Of a stretch of 64,000 nucleotides of DNA, positions 1-7,835 are shown in pieces. The stretch is from Bacteroidota bacterium. Lineage in GTDB: Bacteria > Bacteroidota > Bacteroidia > Bacteroidales > Tenuifilaceae. The position numbers and the translations under genes were made by a program. The first letter of the stretch is position 1. Each line of letters begins with the position of its first letter. The notes beneath the pieces are model-generated. The model had not been told where the DNA came from and made no database searches. It saw only the letters and a list, made by a program, of their open reading frames with translations. The stretch lies in the NCBI GenBank assembly GCA_029560875.1, contig JAKQKB010000173.1:1-64000 (forward strand), in the 5' to 3' direction.

Positions 1-28
1 ATTTATTATCTTAAAAATTGGTTAAAAC

Positions 29-47
29 CCTGCAATTTCATTGCAGG
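29..47. repeat. Left-end hairpin of the IS200 element
   Basis: A perfect 7-bp stem CCTGCAA/TTGCAGG encloses loop TTTCA. It lies 36 bases before tnpA, where TnpA of this family recognises the left end. A weaker stem (TCTAT/ATAGA, 58-74) follows and also carries TTTCA at its 3' side. Confidence 0.6.
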
Positions 48-82
48 TACTTTAGTTTCTATAAATTTCATAGATTTACAGA

Positions 83-517
83 ATGGAATCATACAGGACA
101 GGGTCGCATTCCGTAAGTCGAATGAGCGCACACATTGTGTGGGTGACGAAGTACCGTTATCATGTTTTGACAGGAGATATTCAGGTTCGCTGTCGGGATT
201 TGGTAGTGCAGATATGTAACACGGAAAATGTCCAAATACTGAAGGGCGTAGTAAGTAAAGACCATGTACACATCCATGTAGAGTACCCTCCATCGTTGAG
301 CATAAGTGTCCTAGTGAAGAAGTTGAAGGGGCGTACATCTCGGATTCTCCAGCAGGAGTTCCCTGCCTTGGGAAAGAAGTATTGGGGGCGACACTTCTGG
401 GCAGTTGGTTACGGAGTGTGGAGTACTGGTAACATAACGGAAGAAATGGTTCAAGAGTACCTAGAGCACCATAGGGATAAACCCAACAGTGAAACGGGTA
501 ACTGGATACTAGAATAA
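83..517 (+). CDS. tnpA: IS200-family transposase TnpA (Y1 HUH single-strand transposase)
   Basis: The 144-residue protein has the size and motif order of IS200/IS605 TnpA. The HUH metal-binding motif is His61-Val-His63 within KDHVHIHVEYP, and the candidate catalytic tyrosine is Tyr126 in MVQEYLEHH. The N-terminal stretch HIVWVTKYRYHVL is the usual beta-strand opening of the family. Enzymes of this family cut and rejoin single-stranded DNA at hairpin ends, leave no target duplication, and prefer replication-fork lagging-strand DNA. All visible catalytic residues are present and the frame is open, so the copy looks intact. The ATG at 83 fits the usual N-terminus. Confidence 0.93.
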   Translation: MESYRTGSHSVSRMSAHIVWVTKYRYHVLTGDIQVRCRDLVVQICNTENVQILKGVVSKDHVHIHVEYPPSLSISVLVKKLKGRTSRILQQEFPALGKKYWGRHFWAVGYGVWSTGNITEEMVQEYLEHHRDKPNSETGNWILE

Positions 518-520
518 GGT

Positions 521-573
521 TAAAGAATTTCATTCTTTACTGCTTTAAAAACCTATGGATTTTCAATCCATAG
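521..573. repeat. Right-end hairpins of the IS200 element
   Basis: Two hairpins directly follow the tnpA stop. TAAAGAA/TTCTTTA (521-539) has the same TTTCA loop as the left-end hairpin. CTATGGATT/AATCCATAG (553-573) is a 9-bp stem with a TTC loop. One of them should be the right-end recognition hairpin; the other may end tnpA transcription. Confidence 0.55.
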
Positions 574-582
574 TGGTTTAGT

Positions 583-1011
583 GATGGATGGTTACGCACT
601 GGCGACCTTGGTACAATTGATGAGAATGGCTATGTGGAGATAAAGGGCCGAAACAAGAATATGATTCTTAGCGCATCGGGCGAGAATATTTACCCCGAGG
701 AGATAGAAGATGTTATCAATAAGCACGAGTTCGTTTTAGAATCGATGGTTTATGAGATGAAAGGAAAACTTGTTGCAAAGGTTCATCTTAATAAAGAGGT
801 TGTTGAGAATTATTATAATGATTTGAAGCACTCCGCCAAGGACTGGCAACATAATGCCGAGGAAAAGTCCAAAAAGATTATGGATGATATTATGCATCAT
901 GTAAATTCCAAGGTTGCCCGTTTCTCCAAGTTAAATTCGGTTGTAGAACAGCATGAACCTTTCGAGAAGACTCCAACACAGAAAATAAAACGTTTTATAT
1001 ACAATAAGTAA
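583..1011 (+). pseudogene. C-terminal fragment of AMP-forming acyl-CoA synthetase, adjacent to the IS element
   Basis: The open frame reads DGWLRTGDLG at its start, the A8 core motif of the acyl-CoA synthetase/adenylate-forming superfamily. It continues through KGRNKNMILSASGENIYPEE and ends with PTQKIKRF, which carries the A10 catalytic lysine. Only the mobile C-terminal subdomain (about 140 residues) is present; the family is normally 500-650 residues. The frame is blocked upstream by a TAG at 571-573 inside the IS hairpin. The N-terminal portion is not in the window, and bases 1-28 do not read as this family in any frame. A GTG at 634 could start a shorter ORF, but that is unlikely to be a real gene. 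The most economical reading is a ligase gene broken by the IS. Confidence 0.8.
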
Positions 1012-1031
1012 AGAGCGCAATAGCGCTCTTT
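1010..1031. terminator. Bidirectional terminator between the ligase fragment and lysA
   Basis: An 8-9 bp stem AAGAGCGC/GCGCTCTT with loop AATA is followed by TTTTTG on the plus strand. It lies between two convergent genes and can serve both. Confidence 0.8.
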
Positions 1032-1034
1032 TTG

Positions 1035-2183
1035 TTATTCCATACTAATTACCGATTCTTTGTAAACTTTTCCAGTAGCAAATTTAATTCCGGGCAAATC
1101 CCTAAGGTTATACCTTGAGCTCATAACCTCACCATATGCTCCGCAGGAGAGAATTTCAATTAAATCGCCACGGTTAGTTACTGGCAGGTAGATGTTTTCA
1201 TCGAAACAGTCGGTTGTTTCGCATATTGGACCCACTATACTGTAAATTTCGTGTAGATTTTCCTTTGATGTTATATTCTCAATTCTGTGGTGAGCACCAT
1301 ATAGCGCAGGACGAATCAGCGTATTCATGCCTGCATCAACTATAACAAAATTCTTTTCACCCGTTTGCTTGGTGAATAGAACTTTGGTGACAAGCTTGCC
1401 ACACTGTCCAACCAATGAGCGTCCTAGCTCAAAATGCACCTTTTGAAATCCTTTTCTTTCCAATGAACTATTGATAGTTGAGAAGTAGTTCTTGAAGTCG
1501 GGGATAGGATTCTCATTCGGATTCTCATAGTCAATTCCCAATCCGCCACCAAGGTTAAGGTATGGGAACTCGCCATTTGCATTAAGTTCACGTTCAATCT
1601 CCTTTGCCTTTCTGGCAAGATTCCTGAAAACACTCATCTTGGTAATTTGCGACCCAATATGAAAATGCAGGCCAATTAGTTTGACGTGCTGTAACCTAGG
1701 AATAATTTGAATTGCCAATTTTGCCTCACTAACAGTTAATCCGAATTTATTAATGCTTGTTCCTGTTGTTATATGTTTGTGGGTTAGGGCATCAACATTA
1801 GGATTTATTCTGAGAGCCACTGCAACAGGTTTGTTCTTCGCGGTAGCAATTCTATCTATCACCTCAAGTTCCTGAATCGATTCGCAGTGTAGGCATAAAA
1901 TATCGTTGTCGACTGCGTATTCAATTTCATCGTCGGTTTTTCCAACGCCAGCAAACACAACCTTGTTTGCCTCAAAACCGTTTTCAAGGGCTGTTCTAAC
2001 CTCATTACCGCTTACACAATCTGCTCCAAATCCATATTCTGCAATAATTCGCAGAATGGTTGGATTGGAATTTGCTTTTAGTGCATAATGGACGTAGAAA
2101 CCATTCAGTTGCGATTCTTGCCGGGCAATGCTTAGTGTTTGTCGCAATAAGTCGATATTGTATTGATAGTATGGTGTTTGCAT
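1035..2183 (-). CDS. lysA: Diaminopimelate decarboxylase
   Basis: The product converts meso-diaminopimelate to L-lysine with pyridoxal phosphate, the last step of lysine synthesis, in the cytoplasm. The fold-type III pattern is clear: HYALKANSN contains the PLP-binding lysine (about Lys36), GADCVSGNE follows, HFHIGSQ is the next conserved block, ELGRSLVG holds the phosphate/substrate arginine, and GPICETTDCFDE carries the catalytic cysteine. The length (382 residues) is slightly short but complete. I chose the ATG at 2183, giving MQTPYYQYN, since an upstream ATG at 2210 would only add residues overlapping lysC. The start lies 4 bases after the lysC stop, so the two genes are almost certainly one transcript. 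Confidence 0.95.
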   Translation of the reverse strand: MQTPYYQYNIDLLRQTLSIARQESQLNGFYVHYALKANSNPTILRIIAEYGFGADCVSGNEVRTALENGFEANKVVFAGVGKTDDEIEYAVDNDILCLHCESIQELEVIDRIATAKNKPVAVALRINPNVDALTHKHITTGTSINKFGLTVSEAKLAIQIIPRLQHVKLIGLHFHIGSQITKMSVFRNLARKAKEIERELNANGEFPYLNLGGGLGIDYENPNENPIPDFKNYFSTINSSLERKGFQKVHFELGRSLVGQCGKLVTKVLFTKQTGEKNFVIVDAGMNTLIRPALYGAHHRIENITSKENLHEIYSIVGPICETTDCFDENIYLPVTNRGDLIEILSCGAYGEVMSSRYNLRDLPGIKFATGKVYKESVISME

Positions 2184-2187
2184 CGCT

Positions 2188-3546
2188 TTAATAATTAATG
2201 GTTTGGGCAACTAATTCCGAGTTAATCACCGTGGAGTTATCCACAATACCTTGAAGTGCTTGTAGCGCTTTAACCTTATTCTGTGAGTCGATTAAAACAG
2301 ATATATTGTTGTTGCTTCCACCATACGATATCATTCTGATAGGTATTTCCTTTAGTGCACCAAAAACCAGCGCGGCATAACCATTTCTGTTGGCAACAAA
2401 ATCGCCAACTATACAAATGATTGTTTGATTTTGCTCCACATCAACACTCGAAAAGGCCGAAAGTTGTTTTGTAATTGCTGTAAGGTTTTCGGTATTGTCA
2501 ATTGTTAGGGAAATGGCCACCTCCGATGTTGTAATCATATCAACCGCCGTTTTATAATGATTGAATACTTCAAAAACCTTGTTTAAGAAACCATAAGCAA
2601 GCAGCATTCTCGATGAACGTATATTAATTGCAGTAATACCATCCTTTGCGGCAATTGCTTTAATTCCTTGTGGGTTGTGGAATGCAGTAATTAGTGTTCC
2701 TTCATCCTCGGGTTGCAAAGTGTTCTTTAATAGCACAGGAATTCCTTTTACACGGCAAGGTTGGATGGTTGCGGGGTGTAATATTTTTGCGCCAAAGTAG
2801 GCCAGCTCTGCAGCCTCATCGTACGATAGCGACCTTAAAGGTGTTGTATTTTCAACAAACCGAGGGTCGTTATTGTGCAATCCATCAATATCAGTCCATA
2901 TTTGAACTTCGGTAGCATTAACTGCATTTCCAATAATTGCTGCGGTATAATCGCTTCCCCCTCTGCCAAGATTATCAATTTCGCCAATTGAATTTCTACA
3001 GATAAATCCCTCAGTTATATAAACCTGTGCAAAAGGGTTAGTTGATATTGCTCTATCAATACTCTCCTCAATGTAAAAGTAGTCTGGTTCTTTGTCTTTG
3101 TCGGTTCTCATAAAACGCAATGCCGATATATAGGCCGATTTTTTACCAAGTTCGGTTAAGTACATATGGAATAGGCCTGTTGATAGTATTTCACCAAAAG
3201 CAACAATTTCGCGGGAATTACTATCGGTAAAGCCATCAATAAACTTCCTGATTATTTGCTGGAATATTTCACTTACAAATTCTTCTCCTCTGTTTCGGTA
3301 TGTTTTAGTTTCGTATAGTTTTTCGATGGTTGATATATATTTATCCTCAAGTTTCTTAGTCTTTTCAATGGCCATAAGCATCTTACCGTTGATTGCCTCA
3401 TTGGTAATATCTATTAAAGAATTGGTTGTTCCAGCCATTGCTGAAAGCACAACAACACAGGGTTCGTTGTTGGGGAGCAAGTTTGCAATGCTCCTGATTC
3501 GCTCAGCGCTTCCTACCGAAGTGCCTCCAAATTTTAAGACTTTCAT
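2188..3546 (-). CDS. lysC: Aspartate kinase (monofunctional)
   Basis: The enzyme phosphorylates aspartate, the entry to Lys, Met, Thr and Ile synthesis. The start at 3546 gives MKVLKFGGTSVG, the ATP-binding amino-acid-kinase signature; the frame extends ten codons further upstream but these are not family-like. GRGGSDYTAAIIG and WTDIDGLHNNDPRF are the kinase core, and GAKILHP follows. The last ~150 residues form two ACT regions (AINIRSSRML and IICIVGDFV), which in this family bind feedback amino acids. The product is 452 residues without a homoserine dehydrogenase domain. It is co-transcribed with lysA. The 220-base leader contains a promoter, a 39-codon leader ORF and an intrinsic terminator, suggesting attenuation control. 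Confidence 0.95.
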   Translation of the reverse strand: MKVLKFGGTSVGSAERIRSIANLLPNNEPCVVVLSAMAGTTNSLIDITNEAINGKMLMAIEKTKKLEDKYISTIEKLYETKTYRNRGEEFVSEIFQQIIRKFIDGFTDSNSREIVAFGEILSTGLFHMYLTELGKKSAYISALRFMRTDKDKEPDYFYIEESIDRAISTNPFAQVYITEGFICRNSIGEIDNLGRGGSDYTAAIIGNAVNATEVQIWTDIDGLHNNDPRFVENTTPLRSLSYDEAAELAYFGAKILHPATIQPCRVKGIPVLLKNTLQPEDEGTLITAFHNPQGIKAIAAKDGITAINIRSSRMLLAYGFLNKVFEVFNHYKTAVDMITTSEVAISLTIDNTENLTAITKQLSAFSSVDVEQNQTIICIVGDFVANRNGYAALVFGALKEIPIRMISYGGSNNNISVLIDSQNKVKALQALQGIVDNSTVINSELVAQTINY

Positions 3547-3578
3547 TTTAATTTTTTGTATTAAATTGTTAAACAAAA

Positions 3579-3604
3579 AAGGCCCGCAGTTTCCTGCAGG
3601 CCTT
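3579..3604 (-). terminator. Attenuator-type terminator in the lysC leader
   Basis: On the minus strand an 11-bp stem AAGGCCTGCAG/CTGCGGGCCTT (one G-U pair) with a GAAA tetraloop runs into a U-tract (TTTTTTG). It lies 33 bases before the lysC start and after the leader ORF, so it terminates inside the leader. The minus-strand segment TGCAGGC (3652-3658) in the leader ORF is exactly complementary to GCCTGCA in the 5' arm and could form an antiterminator. Confidence 0.85.
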
Positions 3605-3632
3605 GGTTTGGTATCTAGTTCACGTGTTTACA

Positions 3633-3752
3633 CTATGGTACTATACTATCAGCCTGCAACGACGAGCGTTTCTTGCACATAGACATTTGCTTCATACCCA
3701 TATTGAGTACGAAGTTGTTGGTCTTTATGCAAATGGCTGAGTTGTTAATCAT
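3633..3752 (-). CDS. Putative leader peptide of the lysC-lysA attenuator (39 aa, Met-rich)
   Basis: A short ORF starts with ATG 16 bases after the expected transcription start and ends with TAG 29 bases before the terminator stem. The peptide is 39 residues and contains NMGMKQMSMCKKR, with four Met codons within eight positions followed by a Cys and two Lys. It was too short for ordinary gene finding. Methionine is one end product of the aspartate pathway, so Met-codon stalling is a sensible signal; lysine (K27-K28) is the alternative. The antiterminator segment lies at codons 32-34, just beyond a ribosome stalled at Met25. Coding potential is inferred from position, codon clustering and the paired RNA structure. 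Confidence 0.65.
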   Translation of the reverse strand: MINNSAICIKTNNFVLNMGMKQMSMCKKRSSLQADSIVP

Positions 3753-3774
3753 AAAATTGTTTGATTTAACATCG

Positions 3775-3782
3775 CAAAAGTA
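3775..3782 (-). promoter_or_regulatory. -7 promoter element of the lysC leader
   Basis: TACTTTTG on the minus strand matches the Bacteroidota -7 consensus TAnnTTTG exactly. It lies 22 bases upstream of the leader peptide ATG, and transcription would begin near 3768. Confidence 0.6.
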
Positions 3783-3920
3783 ATGTTTTTTTCTTACGTG
3801 ATACCTTTTGATAGAAAAATTTTCTTGGTGATTGGGTTGTTCGTTAATAGGTTAATAAGTTATTAAGTTGATATAAGATTCTTAAATTTAAAGTAGCCTT
3901 GTTCTCTTCTTTTTCGTTCA

Positions 3921-4350
3921 GGAAGAGAGGGGCTAGGGGTGAGTTTATACTATAAATTTGGGATTCTTGATACATGTTTCATACGGGTATTTGCCCTTTG
4001 CGATGCAACTACTCAATATTCTTTTAAACCTCTGCCATTACTTGCATCGCTTTAAAATGCTACGCATTAATCCCCGAGTTAAAACTCGGGGCTAGTGCTT
4101 GCGCCCCGTTGGGGCTTTCCCATTCTAAATTCATCATCCTATATATACCTATGACTATTTGCATCTTACCCCTCTCTGCCGGTCAGAAGAGAGGGGCTGG
4201 GGTGAGTCTGTGTGATAAATTTGGGATACATCTTTCATACGGGTACCTGCCCATTGCGATGCAAATACTCAATATCCTTTTAAATCTTTGCCATTACTTG
4301 CATCGCTATAAATACCAAATATTAATCTCCGAGTTAAAACTCGGGGCTAT
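3921..4350. repeat. Degenerate direct duplication (two ~170-base copies) in non-coding DNA
   Basis: The segment from AGAGAGGGGCT at about 3924 to the CGAGTTAAAACTCGGGGCTA end at about 4094 is repeated from about 4188 to 4349, with an offset of roughly 255-264 bases and scattered differences. Shared landmarks are GGGGTGAGT, ATAAATTTGGGAT, TTTCATACGGGTA, GCGATGCAA and CCATTACTTGCATCGCT. Each copy ends in the palindrome CGAGTTAAAACTCG, and the second is headed by a CCCCTCTCT/AGAGAGGGG inverted repeat. No convincing protein is encoded; the gap between lysC and pheT is about 1 kb. Bases 4400-4500 are a low-complexity stretch rich in CTCATT words. Confidence 0.8.
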
Positions 4351-4507
4351 TGCTAATACTTCGTTAGAGAAATCTTTATCATTCAATATTTATCTTTTGG
4401 GAAATTTTCAAATTTGCTCATTCGCTCATTGACTTATTCTCTCATTATCTCATTTTCTAACTCACAAATTGTCTCATTGCCTAATTGTCATATTGCCAAA
4501 TATTCTT

Positions 4508-4515
4508 TACTTTTG
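4508..4515 (+). promoter_or_regulatory. -7 promoter element of pheT
   Basis: TACTTTTG, an exact TAnnTTTG match, lies 50 bases before the pheT ATG. It also supports starting pheT at 4565 and not at 4469, which lies before this promoter. Confidence 0.55.
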
Positions 4516-4564
4516 CTCACTTGTTAAAGTTTTTAAGAATCTATTAAATATAAAGTTTTTACCG

Positions 4565-7024
4565 ATGAAGATTTCACATAGCTGGCTAAAGCAGTATATC
4601 GATGTTGATTTAACACCCGAGCAAATTGCTAAAATACTTACATCCATTGGCCTTGAGGTTGAAGGTTTAGAGAAAATCGAAACCATTAAAGGCGGGCTCG
4701 AAGGTGTTGTGGTAGGAGAGGTTCTTACCTGCGAAAAACACCCCGATGCCGATAAACTCAGCATTACCACAGTTAATGTTGGGTTGTCCGAGCCATTGAA
4801 TGTAGTATGTGGTGCCCCTAATGTCGCCAAAGGGCAAAAGGTTCTGGTGGCTACGGTTGGTACAAAGCTTTACTTTGGTAGCGAAGAAATTGTAATTAAG
4901 AAGGCTAAAATACGTGGTGCGGCATCGGAGGGAATGATTTGTGCTGAAGATGAGCTAGGTGTTGGCACATCGCACGATGGTATAATGGTTTTACCGAACG
5001 ATACAAAAATTGGTACAACTGCACGCGAGTATTTTCAGATAGTTGACGATTATCAGTACGAGATTGGTTTAACGCCAAACCGTATCGATGCGGCTTCCCA
5101 TTTTGGTGTTGCTCGCGATTTAATGGCTTATCTTGGCTTGCATAACAATGCAAAGCACGCGGTTAGGCCAAGTGTCGATGGTTTCAAGGTTGAAAACCAA
5201 TCGTTGACAATTCCTGTGGAGGTTAAAGCAACTCAGGCTTGCCCTCGTTATTCAGGAGTAACGGTGAGCGGAATAAAAGTTGGCCCATCGCCAAAATGGC
5301 TACAGGATAGGCTTAAAGCTATCGGTTTAAATCCAATCAACAATGTTGTGGACGTTACCAACTATGTCCTACACGAAATTGGTCAACCTCTTCACGCTTT
5401 CGATGCCGATGTAATTAAAGGGAATAAGGTTGTGATTCGAACAATGCCAGAGGGAACATCTTTTGTGACTCTAGATGGTGTTGAGCGTAAACTCCACGCT
5501 GACGATTTGATGATTTGTAACGAATCTGAACCAATGTGTATTGCAGGTGTTTTCGGTGGTTTACATTCAGGAGTAACCGAGAAAACAACCAAAATTTTTA
5601 TTGAGAGCGCTTGCTTTAACCCAGTTTCGGTTCGTAAAACAGCCCGTAGGCACGGTTTAAATACCGATGCATCGTTCCGTTTTGAGCGTGGAACCGATGT
5701 TAATATCACAATTTGGGCGTTGAAACGCGCTGCAATGCTTATCAAGGAGGTTGCAGGAGGCACAATATCTTCGGATGTTATTGATGTTTATCCAACGTCA
5801 GTGGAGAAATTCCGTGTTGAGTTTAATGTGGAGCGGGCTTGGAGCTTAATAGGCAAGAATATACCAACTGATACCATTGAGAAGATTCTTAAAGGACTTG
5901 AGATTGACGTTACCTCGAAGAGTGGTAACGATTGGGTTTTGGCCGTACCAACCTACAGGGTTGATGTTTTACGCGAAGCCGATGTGGTGGAGGATGTCCT
6001 TCGGATTTATGGCTACAACAATATTGAGATGCCTCAAAAAGTTAGCAGTACATTGAGTTACTCCAAGAAACCCGATTCGTATCAACTACAGAATATTGCT
6101 GCTGATTTTCTATCGAATAATCGCTTTAACGAGATTATGTGTAACTCGCTTACCAAGGCTTCTTACTATAAGGATTTGACCACTTTCCCAGAGCAGAATT
6201 CGGTTCAGATTCTGAATCCGTTAAGTAACGATTTGAGCGTGTTGCGCCAAACATTGCTATTTGGAGGATTGGAAAGTATTCAGCGCAATACAAACTTCCG
6301 CAACCCCGATTTGAAACTTTACGAATTTGGTAATTGCTATAAGTTCAATGCCGATATTGAAAACCCAAAAACTCCCTTAGATAGATATACCGAGAACTTC
6401 CGACTAGCAATTTGGTTAACAGGTGATAAGGATGCTGAGCATTGGTCGCAAAAGTCCGATAAGGTTAATTTCTTCAACCTAAAGAGCTATGTTCACTCAT
6501 TACTTAACAGGTTTGGGTTTAATGCTGATGCACTAGATCATACAGAGACTCCTGCAGATATTTACGATTACGGAATGGTTTACAAAACCAATGGAGGTAA
6601 GGTTGTTGCAACTTTTGGTGTGGTTAATAGCAATCTTACCAACAATTTCGACATTAAGGCCGATGTATTCTTTGCCGAGATAGAGTGGGAGATTCTACTA
6701 AAGCAATCGACAAAGAATAAAATATCGTACACCGAACTACCCAAATATCCTGAAGTTCGTCGCGATTTGGCATTGCTTATTGATACCGCTGTAACCTACG
6801 AGCAAGTTCGCAAACTTGCCTATGCAACTGAGCGTAAACTGCTCAAAAACGTAAACTTGTTCGATGTTTACCAAGGGAAGAATCTTCCTGAGGGTAAAAA
6901 GTCGTACGCAGTTAGCTTTACCCTGCAGGATGAATCGAAAACCTTAACCGACGAGCAGATTGACCGTACAATGAAACGGCTGATTGACGCTTATTCTAAG
7001 GAGTTGGGTGCACAACTACGTTAA
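4565..7024 (+). CDS. pheT: Phenylalanine--tRNA ligase, beta subunit
   Basis: This is the large subunit of the heterotetrameric phenylalanyl-tRNA synthetase. The start at 4565 gives MKISHSWLKQYIDVDLTPEQ, the normal N-terminus. Domains in order: an EMAP-like tRNA-binding domain (about 40-150, with HPDADKL and VVCGAPN), the B3/B4 editing region (GLTPNRIDAASHFG and NNVVDVTNYVLHE), the B5 domain, the catalytic-like core ending near TELPKYPEVRRDLAL, and the C-terminal anticodon-binding FDX-ACB domain (LFDVYQGKNLPEGKKS). The length, 819 residues, is normal. It stands alone here; pheS is not in the window. Confidence 0.97.
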   Translation: MKISHSWLKQYIDVDLTPEQIAKILTSIGLEVEGLEKIETIKGGLEGVVVGEVLTCEKHPDADKLSITTVNVGLSEPLNVVCGAPNVAKGQKVLVATVGTKLYFGSEEIVIKKAKIRGAASEGMICAEDELGVGTSHDGIMVLPNDTKIGTTAREYFQIVDDYQYEIGLTPNRIDAASHFGVARDLMAYLGLHNNAKHAVRPSVDGFKVENQSLTIPVEVKATQACPRYSGVTVSGIKVGPSPKWLQDRLKAIGLNPINNVVDVTNYVLHEIGQPLHAFDADVIKGNKVVIRTMPEGTSFVTLDGVERKLHADDLMICNESEPMCIAGVFGGLHSGVTEKTTKIFIESACFNPVSVRKTARRHGLNTDASFRFERGTDVNITIWALKRAAMLIKEVAGGTISSDVIDVYPTSVEKFRVEFNVERAWSLIGKNIPTDTIEKILKGLEIDVTSKSGNDWVLAVPTYRVDVLREADVVEDVLRIYGYNNIEMPQKVSSTLSYSKKPDSYQLQNIAADFLSNNRFNEIMCNSLTKASYYKDLTTFPEQNSVQILNPLSNDLSVLRQTLLFGGLESIQRNTNFRNPDLKLYEFGNCYKFNADIENPKTPLDRYTENFRLAIWLTGDKDAEHWSQKSDKVNFFNLKSYVHSLLNRFGFNADALDHTETPADIYDYGMVYKTNGGKVVATFGVVNSNLTNNFDIKADVFFAEIEWEILLKQSTKNKISYTELPKYPEVRRDLALLIDTAVTYEQVRKLAYATERKLLKNVNLFDVYQGKNLPEGKKSYAVSFTLQDESKTLTDEQIDRTMKRLIDAYSKELGAQLR

Positions 7025-7044
7025 AAATACCAGTTATTGATTAA

Positions 7045-7078
7045 AATAACGGTTGCTTTTATTAAGGCAACCGTTATT
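7045..7078. terminator. Hairpin between pheT and thiD
   Basis: A perfect 12-bp stem AATAACGGTTGC/GCAACCGTTATT with a 10-base loop lies between the convergent stops of pheT and thiD. U-tracts are weak on both sides, so it may act as a transcript-end stabiliser or a weak bidirectional terminator. Confidence 0.65.
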
Positions 7079-7088
7079 CATTTATAAT

Positions 7089-7835
7089 TTAAATTTCGTC
7101 TTGTACACTATCGTAAAAATCCACAAGGTACTCCGAGGCTTTGATGTACGCTTCGGTTAACGATAAACCTTTGCAAAAATAGCACGCAAGAGCCGAGGAT
7201 AATGTGCAGCCTGTTCCATGTTGATACTGGAATTTTTTGCGCTGGCGTTCAAATCGGAATACTTCGGTATTCGTTACTATTGCCTCCTTAATTGTAGCAC
7301 AGTTATAATGCCCACCTTTTAGTAGAATTGAGGTATTCCATTTCCTGCACTTATCCCTCGCAATATCAATAGCAGTATCAATATCATTGATATTTTGTCC
7401 TGTTAAAAGTTCAAATTCGGGTCGGTTTGGGGTGATTAACTCGATTAATGGAAACAACTCCTCGGTAAGTATATTTAGCGCTGAGGAATCGAGAAACCCT
7501 TTTCCACCTGTTGATGCCAGTACCGGGTCAAGTATTATGTGCTTAACAGGGTGTTTTTGCAGACTATGAACTATTGCAAGTATATTGTCGGTACTACAAA
7601 TTGCCCCAATTTTAATAGCCTTTACTGAGAACGATTTAAGGCATTCTTCAATTTGCTGTTGCAGTAAATCGGGACTAATTGCTTCAACTCTGCTAACCGA
7701 ATTAAAGTTTTGAACAGTAATGCCAGTAAGGGCAGACAGAGGCCAGTAGCCCAGGCTCTGGGCTACCCTCATGTCCTGCTGTATTCCCGCACCACCGCTA
7801 TTGTCCGATGCGGCAATAGTTAAAAAGTACTCCAT
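7089..7835 (-). CDS. thiD: Hydroxymethylpyrimidine/phosphomethylpyrimidine kinase
   Basis: The enzyme phosphorylates HMP and HMP-P to HMP-PP in thiamine synthesis. The ribokinase-like fold shows ASDNSGGAGIQQDMR at the N-terminus (substrate-binding), ALTGITVQN, ILDPVLASTGG (phosphate site) and the GTGCTLSSALACY catalytic loop with the anion hole. The length of 248 residues is slightly below the usual 260-270 but complete. Its ATG overlaps the thiC stop by one base, the fourth gene of a translationally coupled thi operon under the TPP riboswitch at 10578-10658. Confidence 0.93.
   Translation of the reverse strand: MEYFLTIAASDNSGGAGIQQDMRVAQSLGYWPLSALTGITVQNFNSVSRVEAISPDLLQQQIEECLKSFSVKAIKIGAICSTDNILAIVHSLQKHPVKHIILDPVLASTGGKGFLDSSALNILTEELFPLIELITPNRPEFELLTGQNINDIDTAIDIARDKCRKWNTSILLKGGHYNCATIKEAIVTNTEVFRFERQRKKFQYQHGTGCTLSSALACYFCKGLSLTEAYIKASEYLVDFYDSVQDEI

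Larger units (their letters stand above)
29..580 (+). mobile_element. IS200/IS605-type insertion element (tnpA only)
   Basis: A single transposase gene is bracketed by short imperfect palindromes instead of terminal inverted repeats, the organisation known for IS200-type elements. A 7-bp hairpin (29-47) lies left of tnpA, and hairpins at 521-539 and 553-573 lie right of it. The right junction is probably near 574-582, because an acyl-CoA ligase reading frame resumes there and has a stop at 571-573. The left boundary cannot be fixed and may lie before base 1. No tnpB accessory gene is present. Confidence 0.75.

Noticed and set aside
6-533. 175-codon minus-strand ORF opposite tnpA
   Set aside because: It is a shadow of the transposase frame; the protein has no family-like motif and overlaps the IS hairpins.
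4109-4432. 107-codon plus-strand ORF in the lysC-pheT gap
   Set aside because: It reads through the degenerate duplication and low-complexity DNA, has no recognisable motif, and its frame is not kept between the two repeat copies.
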